Assembly: GCF_020177335.1 (NCBI RefSeq)
Contig: NZ_JAIVMG010000004.1
Span: 62,001 to 126,000, forward strand
Origin: Stappia indica
GTDB taxonomy: Bacteria; Pseudomonadota; Alphaproteobacteria; Rhizobiales; Stappiaceae
Direction of reading: 5' to 3'
Length of the DNA: 64,000 nucleotides
The notes below the pieces were generated by a model that saw nothing but the letters and a program-made list of their open reading frames with translations, did no database searches and was not told where the DNA came from. Every line of letters begins with the position of its first letter. The stretch's first letter is position 1. The translations under genes and the position numbers were made by a program. This document shows, piece after piece, positions 8,130-15,800 of the stretch.

Positions 8130-9368
8130 TCAGACCCCGCCAAGCGCCAGCGCGCGCACCCGTTCCGGATCTTGCCCGGCGGCGACCACCGCCGCGATGA
8201 TGCCGATCGTCCGGTCCATTTCCTCATCCGTATGAGCGGCGGAGATGAAGAAGCGGATGCGGGGCTGGTCCTTGGGCACACCGATCTGCACGATCGGCGG
8301 CGCGTAGATACCCTCTTCAAGCAGCGCCTGGGAGGCGATCATGGTCTGCTCGACAGTGGAAAACAGCAGCGGCACGACCCCGCGGCCGATGGAGGCGCCC
8401 GTGTCGAGCCCGGCTTCCCGTGCCTTGTCGCGGAAGTAGACGGAGTTGCGATGCAGTCGCTCGACCAGTTCCGGATGTTCCCGCAACTGGATGAGGGCGC
8501 CATGCGCGCTGCCCAGCGCCGCCGGCGACAAGCCGACACTGTAGACGAAGCCAGGCAACGCGAAGCGCAGCCAGTCGATCACGCCCTTTTCCGCGCAGAC
8601 AAAGCCGCCGGAGGACACGAAAGACTTGGACAGGGTGCCGACGGTCAGCTCGATCCGGCCCGGATCGATCTCGAAATGCTCGCACAGCCCCCGGCCGGTG
8701 GCGCCGAGAACGCCATAGGAATGGGCCTCATCGACCAGAAGCCAGGCATCGTGGGCTTCCTTGATCTCGACCAGGCGCGGCAGATCCGGGATGTCGCCAT
8801 CCATCGAATAAAGACCCTCGACCACCACCAGCACGTTGCGGTACTGGCCACGCACCTCGGCAAGCTGCCGCTCGAGGTCGTCCAGATCATTATGCCGGAA
8901 GGTGCGGTGATCGTAGCGGCCATTCTTGGCGCCGACGAAGATCGAGTTGTGGGCCAGTTCGTCGATCAGCACCAGATCGCGCGGTCCCATCAGATAGTTG
9001 ATCAGCGACAGGTTCACCAGATAGCCGCTGACAAGGCACATCACATCGCCGACACCGAGGAATTCGGCCATCTCGCTTTCGAAGGCCCGGTGACCGGACC
9101 GCTCGCCGCCGACCAGCCGGGACGCGCCGACGCTGCTGCCGAGCCGATGCAATCCCTCGCTCGCCTTCTTGATGACCTCTGGATGATGGCTGAGGCCAAG
9201 GTAGTCGTAGTGCCCGAAACTGACGAAGGGGATGTTCTTCTGTTCGCAGATCTCGCGCTGCCGGTCCACCGGAAGGAAGTAGGGGTTGTGCCGCTCGATG
9301 ATCGACTTGCCGGCGAGACGGAAGCGCCGCTCAGCGACAACGGAAAAGCTTGGCCGATCAGGCTTCAT
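8130..9368 (-). CDS. spt: Serine palmitoyltransferase-type alpha-oxoamine synthase
   Basis: This 412-residue PLP enzyme should condense serine with a fatty acyl thioester to give 3-ketosphinganine, the first step of sphingolipid synthesis. The PLP lysine is K248 in TLSKSF, the aspartate is D213 in DEAHSYG, and the Ser/Gly-rich GSSVGASRLVGG segment at 77-88 is typical. The oxoamine synthase family also contains KBL, BioF and HemA. The serine palmitoyltransferase reading rests on the adjacent KDSR-type reductase and on the N-terminal FGHYDYLGL block seen in this subgroup. GGGGG lies upstream of the ATG. No acyl carrier protein or ceramide synthase gene is visible in the window. Confidence 0.85.
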   Translation of the reverse strand: MKPDRPSFSVVAERRFRLAGKSIIERHNPYFLPVDRQREICEQKNIPFVSFGHYDYLGLSHHPEVIKKASEGLHRLGSSVGASRLVGGERSGHRAFESEMAEFLGVGDVMCLVSGYLVNLSLINYLMGPRDLVLIDELAHNSIFVGAKNGRYDHRTFRHNDLDDLERQLAEVRGQYRNVLVVVEGLYSMDGDIPDLPRLVEIKEAHDAWLLVDEAHSYGVLGATGRGLCEHFEIDPGRIELTVGTLSKSFVSSGGFVCAEKGVIDWLRFALPGFVYSVGLSPAALGSAHGALIQLREHPELVERLHRNSVYFRDKAREAGLDTGASIGRGVVPLLFSTVEQTMIASQALLEEGIYAPPIVQIGVPKDQPRIRFFISAAHTDEEMDRTIGIIAAVVAAGQDPERVRALALGGV

Positions 9369-9690
9369 TATAGTCTACCCCCAGCGCCCGAACGAATGTC
9401 GAGAACAATACGGAACTTATCAATTTTCCCACCCAGGACCGGTGGGCGTCACCTTGACCACAGCGCGCCGGCCGCGGGGCGAAGGCCCCTGCCCATCCCC
9501 CGACGCAATCCGCCGGAAACACCCGAGACTTCTGAAAGCGTGTCCAGACCGGGGCGCTCCACTCGCCGCAAAGGTCACGATACGGTGAGGCTGCGTAAAT
9601 ACCTCAAAGGCCCCAACCTGTCGAGTAAGCCGGCGCAGGGTCGCCGGCAAAACACACCCCTCGGCGGCGAAACCCATCGTGATGCCACGC

Positions 9691-9705
9691 TGACGTGCCA
9701 CGTCA
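9691..9705. promoter_or_regulatory. Perfect dyad TGACGTG-C-CACGTCA
   Basis: Two 7-bp arms around a single central base make a near-perfect operator-like palindrome about 320 bp upstream of the serine palmitoyltransferase start. Its binding protein is unknown. Confidence 0.35.
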
Positions 9706-9799
9706 TCGATATATTTGTCGAGGCGTTTTCAACCGGTTACACAGGCCCGTCCGCCCCCTCGCGCAGGAGGCGTGGCGGCACTGGTCGGCGCTGGGAAGC

Positions 9800-9842
9800 G
9801 CCCGTATAGGGCGGAAATCAACGGCTTCCGCCCTATACGGGC
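9800..9842. repeat. 17-bp perfect inverted repeat with 9-base loop
   Basis: GCCCGTATAGGGCGGAA at 9800-9816 pairs perfectly with 9826-9842 around the loop ATCAACGGC. It is about 110 bp downstream of the biosynthetic AEP transaminase stop. No T-run follows on either strand, so it is not a classical intrinsic terminator. It could be an mRNA 3'-end stem or a dispersed palindromic repeat. Confidence 0.7.
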
Positions 9843-9951
9843 AGCGTGCCAGAGGTCGCGCCGCAGCGATCTTCCGCCGTGCGTCCGCGCGGGCAAGGCG
9901 CGCGCGATCGCCGCGCCTCCTCGCAAGAGCGCAGGAAAGCGCCCCACAACC

Positions 9952-11061
9952 TCAGGCAATCAATTTCTGTTTCATTTCTGTTATAACGGCGGTCACGGCC
10001 TCCAGAAATCCATGCATGGTCTCAGGGGTGATCGCACCGATGGTGCCGACTCGGAAGGTGCCGTGCTGGCGCATCTTGCCCGCATAGATAGCATAGCCTC
10101 GCCGCCGCAGCACATCGTAGAAGCGGGTGAAGTCGAACCAACTCTCCTGCGGTTCGAGGAACGACACGATCACCGGCGCCTGGCGTTCGCGCGGCAGCGC
10201 GCTGGCAAAGCCGAGCCGCGTCATGCCCGCGAGCAGCGTGTCGCAATTTTCCGTATAGCGGGCGAGCCGGGCCGCGGGGCCGCCTTCCTCGCGCAACTCC
10301 GCAAGCGCCGCATCGAGCGCTGCCATCACCTGCACCGGCGGGGTGAAGCGCCATTGCCCATCGCCCGCCAGCGCCTGTTCCTGCAGATGGAGGTCAAGGA
10401 CCAGCGAATGCGCATGGCCGGCGCAGCGGTCCAGCAGCTCGCGCCGGCACAGAACGAACCCCAGCCCCGGCACCCCTTGCAGGCATTTGTTGGCCGAGGC
10501 CGCCAGCCCGGCGAAGGCCAGCTCCCGCGCATCGAGCGGCAGAGCGCCGAACCCGCTCATGGAATCCACCAGGAGCTCGCGTCCGGCCTCGCGCACGGTC
10601 CGGGCGATCTCCGCCAGCGGATTGAGCAGCCCGGACGTGGTCTCGCAATGCACCGCCGCGACGAAGCCGATCTCCGGCGCATCCTCCAGCCGGCGCGCCA
10701 GCTCCGCCATGTCGTGCACCTCGGTCTCGGCGACCTCATACACCTGATGGTGGCGGCCGATGCGGCGGCAGATCTCGGCGATCCGCTGGCCGTAGGCGCC
10801 ATTGACCAGCACCAGAACGCCCACATCCGGGGCGACCAGCGTGCCGAGCATGGCTTCTACCGCGAAGGTGCCGCTGCCCTGCACCGGCACGGCGGCGTAG
10901 TCGGCACCGGCGCCGGCCACAGCCCGCACACCGTCGAGCACCCGCCCGGTCAACGCGACGAAGGCCGGATCGCGCGAGCCCCAGTCCTGCGGCAAGGCCT
11001 GCTTGACCTGGGCGCTGGTGGTCAGGGGTCCCGGTGTCAGCAGGATCGGTTCGTCATGCAT
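9952..11061 (-). CDS. phnW: 2-aminoethylphosphonate:pyruvate transaminase (biosynthetic operon copy)
   Basis: This is a fold-type I PLP transaminase of 369 residues. K192 in SANKCLQGVPG should bind PLP; D166 in LLVDSMSGFG and the [10 protein letters not shown] opening are standard for PhnW. In this operon, directly after PEP mutase and phosphonopyruvate decarboxylase, it should run in the direction phosphonoacetaldehyde to AEP. ATG at 11061 is chosen because GGAG sits 9 bases upstream; ATGs at 11067 and 11076 are alternatives. It overlaps the decarboxylase stop by 8 bases. A second, divergent copy at 20010-21203 belongs to the degradation operon. Confidence 0.92.
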   Translation of the reverse strand: MHDEPILLTPGPLTTSAQVKQALPQDWGSRDPAFVALTGRVLDGVRAVAGAGADYAAVPVQGSGTFAVEAMLGTLVAPDVGVLVLVNGAYGQRIAEICRRIGRHHQVYEVAETEVHDMAELARRLEDAPEIGFVAAVHCETTSGLLNPLAEIARTVREAGRELLVDSMSGFGALPLDARELAFAGLAASANKCLQGVPGLGFVLCRRELLDRCAGHAHSLVLDLHLQEQALAGDGQWRFTPPVQVMAALDAALAELREEGGPAARLARYTENCDTLLAGMTRLGFASALPRERQAPVIVSFLEPQESWFDFTRFYDVLRRRGYAIYAGKMRQHGTFRVGTIGAITPETMHGFLEAVTAVITEMKQKLIA

Positions 11062-12211
11062 CGCCATTGGCTCCATGCTGTGAGAGATAGGCGCGAAACC
11101 GGCGGGCCACATCGCGCGGCGCCGTCGTCGGTCGGCCAAGATTTTCCATGCCGCTGGCCGCGACCCGAATGTGGAGGCAGCGCGGACCGGGCTGGTCCAG
11201 CGCCGCGCGGAACGCAGCCTGCGCCTGATCGAGACCATCCACCCGCGCGGCGAACCGGTAGCCGCAGGCAGCGGCAACCGCCGCGAAGTCCACCTGCGGC
11301 GAGACCGTCGCCTGGCCGCCGGTGGATTCATGCATGCCGTTGTCGAGGATCACATGGGTGAGATTTTCCGGCGCCTCGGCGCCGATGGTCGCCATGTTGC
11401 CGAGCTTCATCAACGCCGCGCCGTCGCCATCCAGCACCACGATCTGGCGCGAGGAATTGAGCGCCGCACCAAGGCCGATGGCGCTGGCTCCACCCATGGA
11501 GCCGACGCAATAAAGATTGCGCGGGTGATCCTCCAGCGTGAACAGCTCCCGGCCGGTGAAGCCGGTGGTGGCGATCACCCCCGCGCCCGGCGGCAGCGCC
11601 GCGACGATCCGCTCCATCACCGCCACCCGCCGTGCCGGGCCCGTGGCGCCAACAAAATCGGCGACAGCGACGGCCGCGCGCACCGGCGGGCGCTCCTGCG
11701 TGAGCGGCATCGGTCGGATCGCTCCCTTCGGCTGGACAAAGGCGAAGGGCCGCCCGGTCTCCGACATATGCGCGCGTGCGGCGGCGAGCTTTCCCGCCAC
11801 CTCGTCGGCGGAGGCGGGAAAGAGCTCGTGGCGCGCGCCAATCAGTTCCAGAAGCTCCGGCGTGATCCGCCCCATCAGATCGTGCTGCGGCTCGTCCTTC
11901 AGCCCCGGCTGACCGCGCCAGGTGACGATCATCAGCGTCGGGATCTCAAACGGATGGTTCAGCGAGGTCACCGGATTGACCGCATTGCCAAGACCGGAGT
12001 TCTGGCACATCACCACCGTGTCCCGGCCGGCCAGCCAGGCGCCGGCGGCAATCGCCACCGCCTCGCCCTCGCTGGTCGCCCCCACATAGCGGGCCGCCGG
12101 ATCGGCGATCACCGCGTTCATCAGGGGGGTGAGGAAGCTGCAGGGCACCCCGGTAAAGAAATCGATGCCCTGCCTGGTGGCGGCGGAAAGAAAGTCGGAT
12201 GCCTCGATCAT
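11054..12211 (-). CDS. ppd: Phosphonopyruvate decarboxylase
   Basis: This is a TPP- and Mg-dependent decarboxylase of 385 residues. It drives phosphonate synthesis by converting phosphonopyruvate to phosphonoacetaldehyde, which pulls the unfavourable PEP mutase step. The N-terminal TPP half carries the glutamate in ATSEGEAVA (about 46-54). The C-terminal half has the TPP/Mg motif starting GDGAALMKLG and ending at N in ILDNG. ATG at 12211 begins the homologous region 7 bp after the PEP mutase stop. The next gene overlaps its end. Sulfopyruvate decarboxylase is the nearest alternative but is unlikely in this operon. Confidence 0.93.
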   Translation of the reverse strand: MIEASDFLSAATRQGIDFFTGVPCSFLTPLMNAVIADPAARYVGATSEGEAVAIAAGAWLAGRDTVVMCQNSGLGNAVNPVTSLNHPFEIPTLMIVTWRGQPGLKDEPQHDLMGRITPELLELIGARHELFPASADEVAGKLAAARAHMSETGRPFAFVQPKGAIRPMPLTQERPPVRAAVAVADFVGATGPARRVAVMERIVAALPPGAGVIATTGFTGRELFTLEDHPRNLYCVGSMGGASAIGLGAALNSSRQIVVLDGDGAALMKLGNMATIGAEAPENLTHVILDNGMHESTGGQATVSPQVDFAAVAAACGYRFAARVDGLDQAQAAFRAALDQPGPRCLHIRVAASGMENLGRPTTAPRDVARRFRAYLSQHGANGDA

Positions 12212-12218
12212 CTGCCGC

Positions 12219-13880
12219 TCACATCGAATCCCGCGCCTGGGCAAGGTCCATCACGTCGTTCACGTTGCGCCAGTAGCCGCGCACATAGACAACGGCGATG
12301 CGTGCTCCCTTCTCCGCCAGCCGGGTCAGCACCGCACCGGTATCGGCGGATTCGAGGCGGCCTTCGCCCTGCATCGCCGCGAGCTCCGCCTTCAGGCGCC
12401 GTGTGCCCTCGGCACTGGTGCGCAGCAGGCCGATCCATTCCCCGTCGCCGGCCCCATCGCTTTTCCCATCGCTTTTCGCATCGCTCTGGCCCTCGACGAA
12501 CCGGGTCAGCAGCGGCGCCACCCCGCCAAGGTCCGGATCGTCGCTGAACGGCAGCGTGCAGGCGACCGGATCGCGACCGGTGGTGCTCCCGTCCGGGTCG
12601 ACCAGCAGGACGATGTCCTCCTCCCGCTCCTCCAGAAGGCCGAGGAAGAACGGGCGGTAGACGATATCGCCGAAGGACAGCACCATCGCCCCGTCGAGCC
12701 GCTCCAGCGCCAGCGCCAGCGAGGCCGCCTCGCCGGTGGTGGCATGGTCCTCGTTCACCACCTTGTGGATGCCCGGCACGGTCACCGCATCGGCGCGATA
12801 GCCGGCAACCACGGTGATATCGCTCACCCCATGCCGGTTCAGCGCCTCGACCTGACGGCCCAGGATCGACCGGCCCCGGACCGGCACCATGCATTTGGGC
12901 TGTTCCAGGGTGAGATCGCCCAGGCTCTCGCCGCGCGTCGCCGCCAGGATCACGCCCTGCGCCGATCCGCTTGACGCGGCGAGATAGCGCTTTTCGGCAG
13001 CTTCCAGTTCCCCGGCGCCGGCCAGTGCGAACACATCGGCCAGCGGCGCGACGCTGTCTTCCACGTCGATCAGGGTCTCGCTGCGCTTCAGCTCCGCGCA
13101 GGTGTCGCGCATCGCCTGAATGGAGCTGCGCAGATTGTGGTTCGCCCAGATCACCATCGACGCGCCAACCTCGCGGAACCGATCGGTCGGGGTGCGGTAG
13201 TATTTGGTCGGAATGAGGATCACCGGCGCCCGGTTGTCCCATTCCCGGCAGAAGGCGAGGATTTCGTCCGCCGAGCTTTTCTTGGAGTGAATGACGATGG
13301 CGTCCGCCCCGGCATCCGCATAGGCATGGGCACGCTTCAGCGCTTCCTCCAGCCCGCGCCCGGCGATCAGCGCCTCGACCCGCGCGACGATGGAGAAGTC
13401 GGCGTGCTCCTGGGTGTCCTTGCCGGCCTTGATCTTGCCGCAGAACTCGTCGATGTCGGCGAGCGGCTGGTTCTCGCCGAGGAACGAGTTGGTCTTGGGG
13501 AAGATCTTGTCCTCGATGCACACCCCGGCCACGCCACGCTGGCACAGCTTTTTCACGAAACGGCGGAAATTGTTGAAGTTGCCGTAGCCGGTATCGCCAT
13601 CGACCAGGATCGGCAGGCTAGAGGCGTCGGACATGTATTCCAGCATGTCCAGCACCTGGGTCCAGGACAGCTCGTTGTTGTCCCGCACGCCGAGCGTCGC
13701 CGACATGGACAGGCCCGAAGCCCAGATCCCCTCAAAGCCGGCTTCCTCGACGATCTTCGCCGACAATCCGCTGTGCGCCTCCATCAGGAACGCCATCTCC
13801 GGCCGGGTCAGCAACTGGCGCAACCGGGTGAACCGGGAGACGGGTGCGGCGTTCGATCCGCGCGTGTTTTCCAACAGCAA
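12219..13880 (-). CDS. pepM: Phosphoenolpyruvate mutase fused to a nucleotidyltransferase domain
   Basis: This is a 553-residue bifunctional protein. Residues about 15-300 are PEP mutase, which forms the C-P bond: DGDTGYG at 94-100 and the diagnostic [10 protein letters not shown] at 123-132. Residues 309-553 are a nucleotidyltransferase domain, as in fusions thought to make CMP-AEP. In that domain the usual LAAGxGxRL loop reads LAATRGESL, so the second glycine-rich position and the arginine are replaced; this may be a subfamily trait or reduced activity. The start is TTG at 13880, supported by AAAGGA six bases upstream; no suitable ATG exists. A short Ser-Asp-Gly/Lys repeat lies near residue 470. 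Confidence 0.93.
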   Translation of the reverse strand: MLLENTRGSNAAPVSRFTRLRQLLTRPEMAFLMEAHSGLSAKIVEEAGFEGIWASGLSMSATLGVRDNNELSWTQVLDMLEYMSDASSLPILVDGDTGYGNFNNFRRFVKKLCQRGVAGVCIEDKIFPKTNSFLGENQPLADIDEFCGKIKAGKDTQEHADFSIVARVEALIAGRGLEEALKRAHAYADAGADAIVIHSKKSSADEILAFCREWDNRAPVILIPTKYYRTPTDRFREVGASMVIWANHNLRSSIQAMRDTCAELKRSETLIDVEDSVAPLADVFALAGAGELEAAEKRYLAASSGSAQGVILAATRGESLGDLTLEQPKCMVPVRGRSILGRQVEALNRHGVSDITVVAGYRADAVTVPGIHKVVNEDHATTGEAASLALALERLDGAMVLSFGDIVYRPFFLGLLEEREEDIVLLVDPDGSTTGRDPVACTLPFSDDPDLGGVAPLLTRFVEGQSDAKSDGKSDGAGDGEWIGLLRTSAEGTRRLKAELAAMQGEGRLESADTGAVLTRLAEKGARIAVVYVRGYWRNVNDVMDLAQARDSM

Positions 13881-13892
13881 GGGCAGTCCTTT
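13881..13892 (-). promoter_or_regulatory. Ribosome-binding site that sets the TTG start of pepM
   Basis: On the minus strand AAAGGA (13892-13887) is followed by six bases and then TTG at 13880. It is the only well-spaced Shine-Dalgarno before the PEP mutase domain, and no ATG or GTG is available in frame nearby. Confidence 0.6.
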
Positions 13893-13978
13893 CAATGATG
13901 ACGGCAGGCTGGGAGGCAAGGAAGAGGATGGGTCAGGCGCCGGTGCAGGCCCTGAGCGGACCCGGGCCGGTCCCTTCC

Positions 13979-14797
13979 TTAGACCTTGAACCTGTATTCG
14001 GTCGAGGCGGCACGCTCCACATCCGGCGGATAATTCGCATGTTTGTCGGCGTAGTAGCGCGCCAGATGGTCGCCGTCCGCCGCGCGGTTGTAGGTGGCGA
14101 AATAGAGCCGGCGCTGACGATCGCTGCGGTTGGTCTCGGACCGGTGCGGACAGAAGCTGTCGATCAGCACCACATCGCCCGGCTCTGTCGCCACCGGCAC
14201 GAAGGTCATGTCCTTCATATCCTCGTCGGTCAAGGGTTCCCATTCGCGGAACATGCCGCGCTGGTGATGGCCGGCGGCGAACTCGACGCAGCCGCTTTCC
14301 GGTGTCGCCGGATCGACGCACACCATGATGGAGACGAAGCGCGGCGCGTAGTTCCACCAGCCCGCCTGCTGGTCCTGATGCGGCGTGAAGCCGGCGCCGC
14401 CCGGGCGTTTGAAATTGACCTTCTCCTTGAACAGCGCCGCCGGTCCGCCGAGCGCTTCGCCGGCATAGCCGAGCAGTGCGGTACTGAGCCCGGCGAAGAC
14501 CGGAGAGAACGGCACCAGATTTTCCATCCGGCTGATCACCCGGCGCGGCTCCGGGTCCTCGACCGTCTCGCCGTAGACCCAATGCTGGCCCGGCGCTTCC
14601 GGCACCTTTTCCAGCCGTTCGATCTCCGCTTCGATGGCCGCAATTGCCGCCGGATCGAAGGCGTTCTTGAGCAGAAGGAACCCATCGGCCTGGTAGCGCG
14701 CGCTTTCCTCAGCGCTCATGGCGCGCGGCAAGGCGAAGCCGTTTTCATCCGCCGGCGCCGCCGTGTTCAGTGCCATGCCGCCCGTCGTCTCTCCCAT
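13979..14797 (-). CDS. PhyH-family Fe(II)/2-oxoglutarate dioxygenase, possible AEP hydroxylase
   Basis: This is a phytanoyl-CoA-dioxygenase-type oxygenase of 272 residues. The iron ligands H140-x-D142 (in TPHQDQQAG) and H218 (in CPHRSETN) are present, with an arginine near 229 suited to 2-oxoglutarate. PhyH members in phosphonate loci (PhnY* type) hydroxylate AEP to 1-hydroxy-AEP. Here it heads the biosynthetic operon, so it may hydroxylate AEP either as a head-group decoration or ahead of breakdown by the PbfA-like lyase at 15801. ATG at 14797 follows GAGGGGA with good spacing. A 98-bp gap separates it from pepM. Confidence 0.8.
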   Translation of the reverse strand: MGETTGGMALNTAAPADENGFALPRAMSAEESARYQADGFLLLKNAFDPAAIAAIEAEIERLEKVPEAPGQHWVYGETVEDPEPRRVISRMENLVPFSPVFAGLSTALLGYAGEALGGPAALFKEKVNFKRPGGAGFTPHQDQQAGWWNYAPRFVSIMVCVDPATPESGCVEFAAGHHQRGMFREWEPLTDEDMKDMTFVPVATEPGDVVLIDSFCPHRSETNRSDRQRRLYFATYNRAADGDHLARYYADKHANYPPDVERAASTEYRFKV

Positions 14798-14950
14798 GCG
14801 TCTTCCCCTCGCTGCCGCCGATCCGATCGCCCGCAAGCCTGCACCCGGAAGTTACCCCGGGGCGCTCGGGCGGCTCATTGGTAGCGAAGGAGCTGGCAAA
14901 AGAAAAGGACCACGCCGCCGCGCGACAGCGCCGCAGGACGGGCGCAGAGG

Positions 14951-15790
14951 TCAGGAGCCGGCGAGCAGTACCACGCCGCCCGCAACCGCAACGGCGGCGA
15001 TCATCCGGCTTTTCCACGGGCGTTCGCCGAAGAGCATCACGCCGATGGTTGCGGCGACGACGACGCTGACCTCGCGCACGGCGGACACGGCGCCAAGCGG
15101 CGCCAGCAGGTTGGCATAGATCACCAGCGCATAGGCACCGACCGAACTGAACCCGGCGAGCAATGTGTATTTCGCCATCGGCCGCGCCAGCACCCGCAAC
15201 TGTCCCCAGCGCCGCTGGGCGACCACCGCCACCACCAGCGCCTCGGACAGGAACAGCCAGCCCATGTAGCCGAAGGCGCTGCCGGACAGCCGCACCCCCA
15301 TGCCATCGACCAGGCTGTAGCTGGCGATGATGAAACCGGTGCCGATGGCCGCCGCCAGCGCCAGGGGCTGTTCGGCCAGAGAACGGCGCGCGGTGAAGGA
15401 CAGAAGGGCGATGCCGCCGGAGACGCAGGCAATGCCGATGGCCGCTGGCATCGGCAGCCGCTCGCCGGCGAAAACGAAGGCGCCAAGGGCCACCAGCATC
15501 GGCGACAGGCCCCGGGCGATCGGATAGACCTGCGACAGATCGCCGATCCGGTAGGAGACGAACAGGAACAGGTAGTAAAAGTAATGCAGCGTGGCGGAGG
15601 CTAGAATGAACGGCCAGCTTTCCGGTGCCGGGGCGGGCGACAAGAGCACCATCGCCCCGCCGACGAAGGTATGGGCGATCGCCACGCAGGCAAGGATCAG
15701 CGCCCGGTCGCCGGCGGCCTTGACCATGGCGTTCCAGCTGGCGTGCAGGACCGCCGCCGTCAGCACCAGGAAAAGAGCGAAACCGGACAC
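14951..15790 (-). CDS. EamA/DMT-family transporter
   Basis: This inner-membrane carrier of 279 residues has about ten hydrophobic helices in two homologous halves, the EamA plan; small metabolites are the usual substrates, often exported. It starts with GTG 10 bp after the PbfA-like gene and has GAGG eight bases upstream, so it is the last gene of the phosphonate degradation operon. The context suggests transport of a phosphonate or an amino compound from the pathway, but nothing in the sequence defines the substrate. Confidence 0.8.
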   Translation of the reverse strand: MSGFALFLVLTAAVLHASWNAMVKAAGDRALILACVAIAHTFVGGAMVLLSPAPAPESWPFILASATLHYFYYLFLFVSYRIGDLSQVYPIARGLSPMLVALGAFVFAGERLPMPAAIGIACVSGGIALLSFTARRSLAEQPLALAAAIGTGFIIASYSLVDGMGVRLSGSAFGYMGWLFLSEALVVAVVAQRRWGQLRVLARPMAKYTLLAGFSSVGAYALVIYANLLAPLGAVSAVREVSVVVAATIGVMLFGERPWKSRMIAAVAVAGGVVLLAGS

Positions 15791-15800
15791 TCAGATTGCC

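Larger units (their letters stand above)
9369..9951. other. 583-bp gene-free stretch between the AEP transaminase and the serine palmitoyltransferase genes
   Basis: No convincing gene is present on either strand; the short frames here lack family features. It holds two dyads described separately (9691-9705 and 9800-9842) and a GC-rich stem at about 9635-9654. The region nearest 9368 should contain the promoter for the sphingolipid operon, but no clear -35/-10 pair is placed correctly. Confidence 0.5.

Noticed and set aside
9366-9371. TATAAT overlapping the serine palmitoyltransferase ATG (minus strand)
   Set aside because: A -10 box there would start transcription inside the gene, so it is a chance match.
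9420-9701. A 93-codon frame in the gap before the serine palmitoyltransferase gene
   Set aside because: It has no ribosome-binding site, no family motif and shadow-like composition.
12460-12500. Tandem repeat of a short word containing CATCGCTTTTC
   Set aside because: It lies in frame inside pepM and encodes a Ser-Asp-Lys/Gly linker; it is a coding microsatellite and not an element.
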